Assembly: GCA_903813345.2 (NCBI GenBank)
Contig: CAIIXF020000002.1
Location: forward strand, 8,329,555 to 8,393,554
Source of the DNA: Owenia fusiformis
Taxonomy: Eukaryota > Annelida > Polychaeta > Sabellida > Oweniidae
DNA: 64,000 nucleotides
Reading direction: 5' to 3'
The translations under genes were made by a program, and so were the position numbers. Below, one piece after another: positions 1 through 11,900 of this stretch. The notes under the pieces are model-generated. The model had not been told where the DNA came from. It saw only the letters and a program-made list of their open reading frames with translations, and made no database searches. Positions within the stretch are counted from its first letter, which is position 1, and every line of letters begins with the position of its first letter.

Positions 1-60
1 GACGGACGGACCAACGGACGGACGCCTGGTTGATCCCATAGGCTCACTGTGTGAGCCAAA
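1..60. repeat. GACG-rich dispersed repeat end
   Basis: Runs of GGACGGACGG open the window. The same GGACGGACGG run closes the repeat block at about 1580-1612, so this is probably the edge of another copy of that family, cut by the window border. Confidence 0.5.
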
Positions 61-201
61 AAGTGAAAACAAACCATATTTGATTGATTTTGGAGATTTT
101 TGGGAGCTTTTAGGGAATTTGTGGTTGGCCTATAAGTGAAATAAATTGTCAATGTACTATCTATAAGCATTAATAATAATTAATAATAATAATAACAGTC
201 C

Positions 202-275
202 ACCCGTGTAGCTCAGCGGTAGCGCAGGTACCTCTTACGCAATAGGTCCCGGATTTGATCCCCGGTTCAGGCAAG
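202..275 (+). mobile_element. tRNA-derived SINE head (or decayed tRNA)
   Basis: Both RNA polymerase III internal promoter boxes are visible at tRNA spacing: an A box TAGCTCAGCGG at 209-219 and a B-box-like GATTTGATCCC at 252-262. The T arm can form four of five pairs (CCGGA against CCCGG) around a TTTGATC loop. The D and anticodon stems pair poorly, so this is unlikely to be a working tRNA. A (TAA)n tract lies just upstream. The general form resembles alanine-type tRNA. A SINE body could run on to about 470, but I see no clear 3' tail. Confidence 0.5.
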
Positions 276-955
276 ACTAAATTTGCTTGTTTGCGTGAAG
301 TACTTTAGGGTGTTTGACTGAGCAGTCCGCAACTCATACAAAAGGCTGTGGTGTGTACTTATATGTCTATGTATAAGTGCACATAAAATAACACAGGTCT
401 CCTTCAAGGAGGGGTTTCTGGGTCTATCTTCCATGTTAATTACGTAAATAACGACTAGACGAATTAGCACTTCACCAAGAAAAATAATTTATTTCAATTA
501 AATTTTGTTACGTACTACAGTGTGTCATATTCCAGTTCATATGTTATATTACTTAAATGTTCATAGAAATAAAGAATTCCAATGTGGTGTATGTCACCAA
601 TGTATACTTTAATATATCCTCAAAACATTTGCAGATACGATGGTTGGTTTACTATTAATATAAAATGGATATTAAAGCATATAACGTAATGTGGAAACAT
701 ATTTGTCACTATTACATCATCACAGCCTGTCATCAACTATTTTGAACAATGAGGTGGAGCAGGTCATTTTTACAAGTTTCAATGTTTCCGCACAATTTGT
801 TATTTAACTGAAAACTACTTATTCCCAGATAAAATGAACAAGCGCAAACAGTAACAATTGTCAACCAGAACAACAGCAACGCCAAAGTGTATCAATCCCA
901 TCGAACAGAAATGGCTGGCATTTTTACAAACGAAGCGCAAATATCATAAAACAAC
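276..955. other. Non-coding spacer
   Basis: AT-rich sequence with no convincing exon, repeat array or transposon end. The first 200 bases may be the body of the SINE that begins at about 202. Confidence 0.4.
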
Positions 956-959
956 ACAC

Positions 960-1620
960 CAGAAAGGCCACCATTTTCAAAATGGTTGCTCACTAGCCAA
1001 GAGTTATAGTAAAATATGTTAAAATGGCGGCCATTTTTCAAAATGGCCGCCTTCTACCAAAAGTGTCATAGGACAATGTGCAATGCTTATAGTATTCACA
1101 TACCAAACATGAACAAAATCGCTCCACTACTTTTCGAGTTATAGTAAAATACGTTAAAATGGCAGCCATTTTGAAAAATGGCCGCCTTCTACCAAAAATG
1201 TCTTTAGACAGTGTGCAATGCTTATAGTATTCAGATACCAAATATGAACAAAATCGCTCCACTATTTTTTGAGTTACAGCAAAAATTGTAAAATGACGAG
1301 TAAAGGCCGCCATTTTTCAAGATGGCTGCCATGTGCTTCTTTAATATCTACATTTGTAGCATTATTAATGTCCTTTATAATTTTTTTACATTTAAAACAT
1401 ATTGCTATTACAGTTTTACATATTGCAGCTAAATTACTGTAAAATCGTCACTAAAATGGCCGCCATTTTGAAATAAGTGGCCATTTTGAAAATCGGCTTT
1501 CGAGCAGAACTTCTACCCCCATAGGGTATATGTGTACAAAATATGAACAAAATCGGGCCAACGGTATTTGAGTTATTGCCCGGACGGACGGACGTACGTA
1601 CGGACGGACGGACGGCCTTC
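960..1620. repeat. CGGCCATTTT-type degenerate tandem repeat
   Basis: Two adjacent units of about 135 bp begin at about 1043 and 1178. Each has ATGGCCGCCTTCTACC, then a shared stretch ending in AACAAAATCGCTCCACTA. A third, more diverged unit follows near 1455 and ends in a GGACGGACGG run at about 1580-1612. Short inverted pairs (AAAATGGC and GCCATTTT) recur through the block. No coding potential. Confidence 0.65.
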
Positions 1621-2976
1621 TTATATTTGATTAAAAAACTATGAACAATGGGGCAGAACAAACAATGGGGGTGGAGCAATAAAATCATTTTGGATAGCCT
1701 TAGCACATGTCTTCGCTAATATACCAAACATAGAACCGCCTGCATATTCTTAAACTAGACTATCTTCCTTAACTTTGAGTCAAATTATTGTACACAACTT
1801 GACTACTTGAAGTGGTGTAGAATCGAGAAATAAAATTATCTTACCGAAAACGCAGCCCGCAAGTTCTTCCATCTTGTTATGCTGATGTATCGTCAACATG
1901 TTCCTCTAGCAGCAGAAGATAGCTCACTTGTGAGAGAATGCTGCATGTCAAATAATTACTGATGCTAATGGAAGACTTCTTCATATCACTTTTAAATTTG
2001 GAAAACAGTCTTAGTGATCTTTACATTTCTTTGACATTAGGTCATTCATATTATCTAGTCTTACACCCTATGATGGATGTACCATTGAGAACCACATTAC
2101 TGATTTGTGTGTACTCGTATATTGAAAGTGTATTGTGCCATTTTAACTGTTTTGGAGTAATACCTTTCCCATTGCTGAAAATGTCAATGTCTTATTCTGT
2201 TTGGATGTTATGCATCAATCATCTTTTCATCGTTCCAAGGGCATCGTTCCTTATATTGTAGACATTGTTATTTGTGTTGAGCATTTCATTATATATGTAG
2301 ACATTGTTATTTGTGTTGAGCATTTCATTAAGTTAAACCATGTTGTTGACAGAAGACACATTCTGTTTTCTCTGTTTCATCCGATAGGTTGAGATGAGAT
2401 TAATGATAGATCCCATTAACTGAACCAATGGCTAAAAAATCTGTTTTGATAGGTAGATGCTTGTGTTTGGTGATTATTGGTACTAGTTCAATAAAGTTAA
2501 TCAAACCAGTTAAAGTACAATATGGATGAAACCAGTGTGCAATTACCAAAACACTGATTGGTTGGCAGGGCTCCAGCCTGGCACATTGACAAATTGACAA
2601 CATTTATTTATGTAGTGATCAACACTGACTGTATAAGTTGAACTAGTTAAGAAATGAGGAATATTATTTTAATTAATTGTCAAATTAGTGCCTTTTGACA
2701 CCTCGTTCACCATGTTAAATCTCACAAATCTTTTGTTATACATAAAGGAGTATTTTGATATATGTCTCTTGCCGGCTCGTTAAAATATAAGTACTTTCAA
2801 GTTCTAGAGGCTTTTATTTCATATGATTCTAGTCTAATATGATTTTGTATGTATATCAAGTATGATATTTGTGTGAGAGAGATGCAATAAAAAAAGTTAG
2901 AAAGAATATGAAAAAAATATATTTAACCAACACGTAACATCAATTATGTTCAATCAAAATATTGATTATTTAATAG
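1621..2976. other. Spacer or intron upstream of the protease exon
   Basis: Contains a near-exact tandem duplication of about 38 bp (GTAGACATTGTTATTTGTG near 2259 and 2298). If the protease gene has its signal-peptide exon inside the window it should be here on the plus strand, but I could not identify one. The last bases form an AT-rich splice acceptor ending in AG at 2975-2976. Confidence 0.35.
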
Positions 2977-5900
2977 GTGGAAATAAGGTGTCACCGGAAT
3001 TTAACTACAAATGGATGGTACATTTGGATTTACCAACGGGAAGATGTGGGGGCTCCATTATCAGTCCTCGGCATATTCTGACTGCGGCTCACTGTGTCGA
3101 TATGAGAAATGGAGAAATATTTACTGTATATACAGGGAAGCACAATCTTGCAGTGGATGAGCCATTTCAGCAAAATCGTACAGTTACTGTGACCCGGGGC
3201 TCAAATGTTATCATCCATGAAGGGTACAACAAAACCACATTAAATAATGACATTGCTATTATAGTCGTTGGACCTCCTTTATTGTTCAACGAAGTCACCC
3301 AGCCCATAAGTCTTCCAAGCAGTCATGACCTTGAACAAGACTCTTTCTGTGCAGTCATAGGCTGGGGCGTAGCTTCGGAAAGATCAATTACAGAATCAAA
3401 CTCTGGTATTAATCCTGGTGCCACTCCTCATTCTAATGTCTTGTTAGAGGCTCCATTGAACAACTTTGAGTGTGATATACCATCAAATCCAGGTGCTAGA
3501 AGTGTCAATACAGAAACAATGTTTTGTGCAAGCGATTTCCCCAAGAACGCTAGAAAGAGGAAGTATGTAATGATGTATTTAATACTTTTTTTATTGATGT
3601 GATATAGATGTTTAAGAGGAGAAACTCATGAATTCTTTTTGAAATCAATGTAGAATGTTTGATATATACAGTGAATGCCTAATAGTGCTACGGCCAAGGC
3701 GATTTGTGTCCAAAACACCTAGATTCAATTTGACTTTAGATTCTTGTAGGGGACCCCAAGGCATGTAAAAAAAAGTTTGTGAACCCTTGCAAAGCAGGCT
3801 CAAAAGTGCTGAGTCAGCAAATTTTATCATTTTTGAGTCGGAAATTGACCATATGCCTGAAACTATTTAATATCTCATTTCAGGATGTTGCAATTGTAAT
3901 GAAACATTGTCAATATATCAATAAGGCATGTATGAAGAATTCCTGAAAGTTTGAGTTTTAACCAACAAAATTTGGTCCAGATATGGGATAATTTGTCCCT
4001 AAAAGTACATAATTTCTCTTCAAAATTTCTTAATCAGTCGATAGCTAATCAGTCGTTTAAAAAACAGTAAGGGCCTATGGTGTATAAAACCTGATTTAAA
4101 ACTTCACTGATGATGTTAGCAAATATTTCTTGAATAAGTTTCAATAAAAAGTACAAGTATCTATTTTTCTGATTTTTCTCTTTACCTTCCCCTAAAAATT
4201 CAAGAAAGGGGGCGTGGCACATAACGCTTCAGTTGTTGAACTTGTTGCTAGGGTCAAATAGAAAATATGTATCATTATAGCAAAAAGTGTTATTCTAAAT
4301 AAATCTTAACACTATATGTGACATCATGATATGCTAAACATATTCATTATCTACCATTTTATATTTTTTACAGCTTATCATTGCCATATCCCATAAAACC
4401 GTTTAGGGTATGTGTGGTCAGCAATAGGAAATACATGTATGTGTACTTATAACATTTTTCAAAATTGTATTTCAGATGCCATTCTATCTTGATGTTGTTC
4501 ATGTAGTTATGGTATGTTAAGAATGAATTATGATGATTATATATTATATTACACTCCCCATCATAAGTTTTGTAACTGGAAGTCCCCCTTTAAATCACTT
4601 ATTAAAGCTTGTCATGCTGTTTGGCAATTTTAAACAAGACATCAAGCTTTTGGAATAAAGCAATAAGGAACAAAATCAAGGTTCAAACATTGACAGACCT
4701 TAATATGTAATCATATGAAAACTTGCAGTTGCCAACCTTATGGAGGGGGTGTATAAGTATTATATGTGTCATAAATTGTTTAGTTGTAGAAACCTGAAGC
4801 CAAAGGAAATAATAGTGCTTTACATTCTCTCAAAGACAGTGATAAATTCCATGGCACTGGGTTTGTTGACATTACTTATATGATATGTGACATTACGCGA
4901 GTTTGTTCTTAAGGCCAACATATTCCAATGGTGCAGAATCCCAGTCGCCCCATCAAGTCCCATCATGCCATATCGAGTCCCGAGAGACCTTGTTAACTTT
5001 GCCCTATGGAGTCTTATCGAGTCCCTCCATATCCCACAAAGTCCCACGGAAATGATGTAATTTAGTTTAGAAGGTAATGTCAAGGACATTTTGATTTCAA
5101 GTTGGCTGACACATCCCATGATCAAAAGTCCCGCAATACCCAATGGAAAGAATGAATAGGTTCATTGATTCTCAGTGGGACTTCGCCAAATGATACCCCA
5201 TCGAATCTCATGGGACTCAATGGGGCTTCATGGGGTAAATCCCAAGGAATCCCAAGGAGTTCCATCGGGCAAAGCTCAATGAAGTCCAACGGATTTCCAT
5301 GAGGTCTCACCCAATGTTGAATCAATGGAGGTCCCACCATGCTGTATTGGTGTTTGTTAGGCTTTAGCGAAGTAACTTCCTTTGTTTACATTCATCAAAT
5401 CGTTAAAAAGGAAAAGTTGTCAAAACTTTGTAAGAGCGTGATTATTTGGACTGATTTCACTTGTCTGCTACGGATATTTTAGTTTTACACAAACTGAGCT
5501 GGCCAGTGCCATTCATAATATCTTCAAATAAACTTTTTCTCCTGCATTCAATCCATGACCACATGTTACTCCAGAATCCATAGGATCTTCGGGGATGAGC
5601 CATTCCATGGTCACTTGGTCTTAGATTGAAGGTCTTTAAATTCCAAAAGTCAATGGGTGTGACAAAACATAAGTTAAAGCTTAATAAATGAGTGTGGATT
5701 GGTTGATCCCAAGATATTATCAGTCAGTAGCTTATTACGTACTATAACAGTTAGCAGGGAGACAAAAACTGGAACTTACTGTTATGCGGTAATCATGATA
5801 CAAAAATATGTCATATTCCACAATGAATATGGCATATTCATTTGCGGTGTATGACAGATTCACCTGCGGTATATGGGATACACATCAACCAATGAGAATG

Positions 5901-8900
5901 TGATATGGAAATACGCAATTGTCAATTGCTTAGATTGAACGAGCAAGTTAAACATTATAAATTATTATAATGATTACTGAATCAACAGCACTGTGTATCA
6001 AATATATTAACTTAGCAGAAGTATCAGTCACCAATCTTGTGCAATAAACTTACTCAATCAATCCTGGAATGATACATTAGTACTAGACGCACTAACTATA
6101 TTGGTAATCCAGTGTAGTTTTACATTTAGAGTCGATTCTCGCAACCAATCAAATCAAGGCTTTCTGTATCACGTTTTCACCTGCGGTATATGTCATATTC
6201 ACCTGCGGTATATGGCATATTCCGCAAGTGAGTATGACATATTCCGCAGGTGAGTATGGGGTATTCACTGAAATCAATGTATCGCATATTCACTGCGGAA
6301 TATCGCATACTCACCCGCAGAATATGCCATACACCGCAGGTGAGTATGGCATATTCACCTGTATCACAAATACTGCGCAACCATGAATGTATGCCATATA
6401 CCGCGTAACACTTACTGTCGATCATGCTGCTCCAGGAATAATGAGTCATCTGTACAAAGCATAATCAAGGTGGTAGAAGCAAATGAGAACCCATTTAGAT
6501 TGAAAATTCTGATAATTAGCCATCTTGATTCTCAAGGTTTCAATTGCTGTATAATAACATGGAAGTCGAAGATGATAATAAGCTCCATTAACCCTTTCAC
6601 GACGATAGGCTCCATATGGAGCCCAATTCTATAATACCTTTCAGGACGATGGGCTCCTTTTGGCACCATTATTTTTATTTCTATGCATCAATGAAATGAC
6701 AATATCTCCAGTTCTATTCAGTATTTTTACACCAAATTTTGACAAGTTGTTAAAATTTGATAGTCCTTTTTAAAAAATGTATTTAGGTGATACAATTTAA
6801 AGCATACGTCCTGGGATATAGGTAATTTACAGTTTTTCCCTAAAAACTGCTCTTACTTATCCGTCACCAGTCCCATATTTTCCTCTTATATTCACGTCAG
6901 GAAAGGGTTAAATACTTACTATGAAGGTGATGACTTATGACATCAGAAAGAGTTTATCATAAATATCAAGAATACTTTACTGGTTGAAAGAGATGTTAAA
7001 AGATAAAGTGAAAGTGAAATTGATTCCAATATTGAGATTTTAAAAATCTGTTTCTCTGTTTTGGTGCATAAATACAAAGGAGGTTACTTTGCTGGGGCTT
7101 CTTAACTCTTCTATCTACAGCCAGGGATACAATTGTTTCCTGTACAAAGTACAATCAATTCCCTTGATACTATGTCAAGTATCGGGTGCTAGACTAGCAG
7201 TGAAACATTATCTCCAATTCCTTAGGGACAATAGGGGTGTAGCCAGCTTTGGTTCAGTGGGGGTTTGATCGCCAACATTTTTCGGTTTTCAGTCAGGGGG
7301 ATGCAACTGTGGCATAAAAAAGCGAAAAATTAAGATCTATCTTGAATTTTACAAATCTTGATTCAACTTCCTTCAAAATAGGGCTAGAAGCTTAAAATAA
7401 AAAGCATTTTAAAACTCTTCTTCTATCTCATGGTTATATTTTTATTGGTTATGGGGGGGGGGGGGTGGGGGTGCGATCCCATTGCACCCCCTGGCTAAGC
7501 TTATGGACAAGATGTATTATTTTGACATAAACAAAACATACACATCTTGTTATGTTCTACAAACTACAACTAAACAATTTATGACATATTATACAATACG
7601 AAGTGTGCAAACTGCAACCAGGCTCTGAGAAACTCTGGCTCTTAATCACTTGGTGTTACAATTTGTTTTTATATAGCGAATTATTTGCAGCAACAATAAG
7701 AGTCTTGTTGCAGTTTACATGGACCCTATACTAAAAAGCATGTACACCCCCTCCATAAGTTTGGCAACTGGAAGTTATTATATGATAGCACATGAAAGTC
7801 TGTCAATGTTTAAAACTTGATTATGTTCCTTATTACCATATTTCAGATATTTCGATTTCATATGCCAAAAATAAACAGGCTTTAATAAGTGATTCAAAGG
7901 GGTTTGAGTTGCCAAACTTATGATGGGAAGTGCTATCATTCATAAACATAAACTATAACTACATGAACAACATTAGGAAAGAATGGCACCCGAAATACAG
8001 TTTTGAAAAATGTTATGGGTACACATACATGTATTTCCAATTGCTGACCACACATACCCTAAATGGTTTTATGGTTTATGGCAATGATAAGCCTTAAAAA
8101 ATATAAAATGATAGATAATGAATATGTTTAGCATATTATGATATAGTGTTAAGATTTATTTAGAATAACACTTTTTGCTATAATGATACATATTTTCTAT
8201 TTGACCCTAGCAAAAAGTTCAACAACTGAAGTGTAAGGTGCCACGCCCCCTTTCTTGAATTTTTAGGGGAAGGTAAAGAGAAAAATCAGAAAAAATAAAT
8301 GCATGCACTTTTTATTGAAACTTATGCAAGAAATATTTGCTAACATCATCAGTGAAGTTTTTAATCAGGTTTTATACACCATAGGCCCTTACTGTTTTTT
8401 AAATGACTGATTAACTATCGACTGATTAAGACATTTTGAGGAGAAATTATGTACTTTTAGGGACAAATTATCCCATATCTCTACCAAATTTTGTTGGATA
8501 AGACCCAAACTCTCAGGAATTCTTCATACATGCCTTATTGATATATTGACAATGTTTCATTACAATTGCATCATCCTCAAATGAGATATTAAATAGTTTC
8601 AAGCATATGGTCAAATTCCCACTTGAAAATTATAAAATTTGCTGACTCAGCACTTTTGAGCCTGCTTTGCAAGGGTTCACAAACTTTTTTTTACATGCCT
8701 TGGGAAATATAGTACATTTATACTGTAAATTGCTTTAATTTGACGGCCGTTTTAATTTGGTGGATTGATAAAAACCACAAAATTAAATCTCTGCCAATTT
8801 TTGGAAAATTTTCCATGTGTAATCTTGCATGATGAAAACATGGATAAAATGTTAATAATTACTCATCAATATATTAGGCTTCTCCACAGATCAGGCCAGC

Positions 8901-11900
8901 AAAATAAACACATTTCTTATCATTGTATTAGGCTACTCCACAGATCAGGCCAGCCAAATGAAAACATTACTCCTCATTGTATGAGGCTACTCCACAGATG
9001 AGGCCAGCCAAATGATCACATTACTTATCATTGTATTAGGCTACTCCACAGATGAGGCCAGCCAAATGATCACATTACTCCTCAATGTATAAGGCTACTC
9101 CACAGATCAGGCCAGCCAAATGAAAACATTGCTCCTCATTGTATTAGGCTACTCTACAGATCAGGCCAGCCAAATGAAAATATTACTCATTATTGTATTA
9201 GGCTACTTCACAGATCAGGCCAGCCAAATGAACACATTACTTATCATTGTATTAGGCTACTCCACAGATCAGGCCAGCCAAATGATCACATTACTTATCA
9301 TTGTATTAGGCTACTCCACAGATGAGGCCAGCCAAATGATCACATTACTCCTCAATGTATTAGGCTACTCAACAGATCAGGCCAGCCAAATGAAAACATT
9401 ACTCCTCATTGTATTAGGCTACTCTACAGATCAGGCCAGCCAAATGAAAATATTACTCATTATTGTATTAGGCTACTCTACAGATCAGGCCAGCCAAATG
9501 AAAATATTACTCATTATTGTATTAGGCTACTCGACAGATCAGGCCAGCCAAATGAACACATTACTTATCATAGTATTAGGCTTCTCCACAGATCAGGCCA
9601 GCAAAATGAACACATTACTTATCATTGTATTAGGCTACTCCACAGATCAGGCCAGCCAAATGAACACATTACTTATCATTGTATTAGGCTACTCCACAGA
9701 TGAGGCCAGCCAAATGAACACATTACTTATCATTGTATTAGGCTACTCCACAGATCAGGCCAGCCAAATGAACACATTACTTATCATTGTATTAGGCTAC
9801 TCCACAGATGAGGCCAGCCAAATGAACACATTACTTATCATTGTATTAGGCTACTCCACAGATGAGGCCAGCCAAATGATCACATTACTTATCATTGTAT
9901 TAGGCTACTCCACAGATCAGGCCAGCCAAATGATCACATTACTTATCATTGTATTAGGCTTCTCCACAGATCAGGCCAGCAAAATGAACACATTACTTAT
10001 CATTGTATTAGGCTACTCCACAGATCAGGCCAGCCAAATGAAAACATTACTCCTCATTGTATGAGGCTACTCCACAGATGAGGCCAGCCAAATGATCACA
10101 TTACTTATCATTGTATTAGGCTACTCCACAGATGAGGCCAGCCAAATGATCACATTACTCCTCAATGTATTAGGCTACTCCACAGATCAGGCCAGCCAAA
10201 TGAAAACATTACTCCTCATTGTATTAGGCTACTCTACAGATCAGGCCAGCCAAATGAAAATATTACTCATTATTGTATTAGGCTACTCCACAGATCAGGC
10301 CAGCCAAATGAAAACATTACTCCTCATTGTATTAGGCTACTCTACAGATCAGGCCAGCCAAATGAAAATATTACTCATTATTGTATTAGGCTACTCTACA
10401 GATCAGGCCAGCCAAATGAAAATATTACTCATTATTGTATTAGGCTACCATTAGCATACCATTAGGCTACACATTACTTATCATAGTATTAGGCTACTCC
10501 ACAGATGAGGCCAGCCAAATGATCACATTACTTATCATTGTATTAGGCTACTCCACAGATCAGGCCAGCCAAATGAACACATTACTTATCATAGTATTAG
10601 TCTACTCCACAGATGAGGCCAGCCAAATGATCACATTACTTATCATTGTATTAGGCTACTCCACAGATCAGGCCAGCCAAATGAACACATTACTTATCAT
10701 TGTATTAGGCTACTCCACAGATGAGGCCAGCCAAATGAACACATTACTTATCATTGTATTAGGCTACTCCACAGATCAGGCCAGCCAAATGAACACATTA
10801 CTTATCATTGTATTAGGCTTCTCCACAGATGAGGCCAGCCAAATGAACACATTACTTATCATTGTATTAGGCTACTCCACAGATGAGGCCAGCCAAATGA
10901 TCACATTACTTATCATTGTATTAGGGTACTCCACAGATCAGGCCAGCCAAATGATCACATTACTTATCATTGTATTAGGCTACTCCACAGATCAGGCCAG
11001 CCAAATGATCACATTACTTATCATTGTATTAGGCTAATCCACAGATCAGGCCAGCCAAATGAACACATTACTTATCATTGTATTAGGCTACTCCACAGAT
11101 GAGGCTAGCCAAATGATCACATTACTTATCATTGTATTAGGCTACTCCACAGATCAGACCAGCCAAATGGACATATTACTCATCATGCTATTAGGCTACT
11201 CCACAGATCAGGCCAGCCAAATGAACAAATTACTTATCATTGTATTAGGCTACTCCACAGATCAGGCCAGCCAAATGAACACATTACTTATCATTGTATT
11301 AGGCTACTCCACAGATGAGGCTAGCCAAATGAATACATTAATCCTCATTGTATTAAGCTGCTCCACAGATCAGGGCAGCCAAATGAACACATTACTTATC
11401 ATTGTATTAGGCTACTCCACAGATGAGGCCAGCCAAATGATCACATTACTTATCATTGTATTAGGCTACTCCACAGATCAGGCCAGCCAAATGAACACAT
11501 TACTTATCATTGTATTAGGCTACTCCACAGATGAGGCCAGCCAAATGATCACATTACTTATCATTGTATTAGGCTACTCCACAGATCAGGCCAGCCAAAT
11601 GATCACATTACTTATCATTGTATTAGGCTACTCCACAGATCAGGCCAGCCAAATGATCACATTACTTATCATTGTATTAGGGTACTCCACAGATCAGACC
11701 AGCCAAATGAACACATTACTTATCATTGTATTAGGCTACTCCACAGATGAGGCCAGCCAAACGACCTACTTGTCACAATAATAACCTTGTATTGCAACAG
11801 GGATTCTTGTAAAGGAGATTCTGGAGGTCCATTCATGTGCAGAAAAGCAAATGATATATGGAAACAGTATGGTATAGTGAGCTGGGGCCCAGCTTTAAAA

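Noticed and set aside
202-275. Working tRNA gene
   Set aside because: A and B boxes are good, but the D and anticodon stems do not pair properly, so a SINE head or decayed tRNA is more likely.
1840-1875. Minus-strand ATG with a GTAAGATAAT donor (MEELAGCVFG)
   Set aside because: Only ten codons with one splice signal; no second exon can be tested inside the window.
1861-1955. Plus-strand frame with AAEDSSLVRECCMSNNY before a stop, reminiscent of an insulin-type A chain
   Set aside because: The third and fourth A-chain cysteines are missing and no B chain or signal peptide is nearby. The acceptor-like CGCAG at about 1855 is weak.
2946-3602. Protease as an intronless gene starting at ATG 2946 and ending at 3602
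   Set aside because: It would lack the catalytic Ser, and the GTATGT donor at 3563 joins in phase to [10 protein letters not shown] at 11801.
5815-6410. CRISPR-like array
   Set aside because: Units are in mixed orientation, lack regular unique spacers, and the genome is animal.
9120-10064. Long open frame of 314 codons over the 54-bp array, and the similar frames at 10092-11781
   Set aside because: It is an effect of a repeat unit divisible by three. There is no promoter, splice-compatible link or non-repeat coding sequence, and stops separate the pieces.
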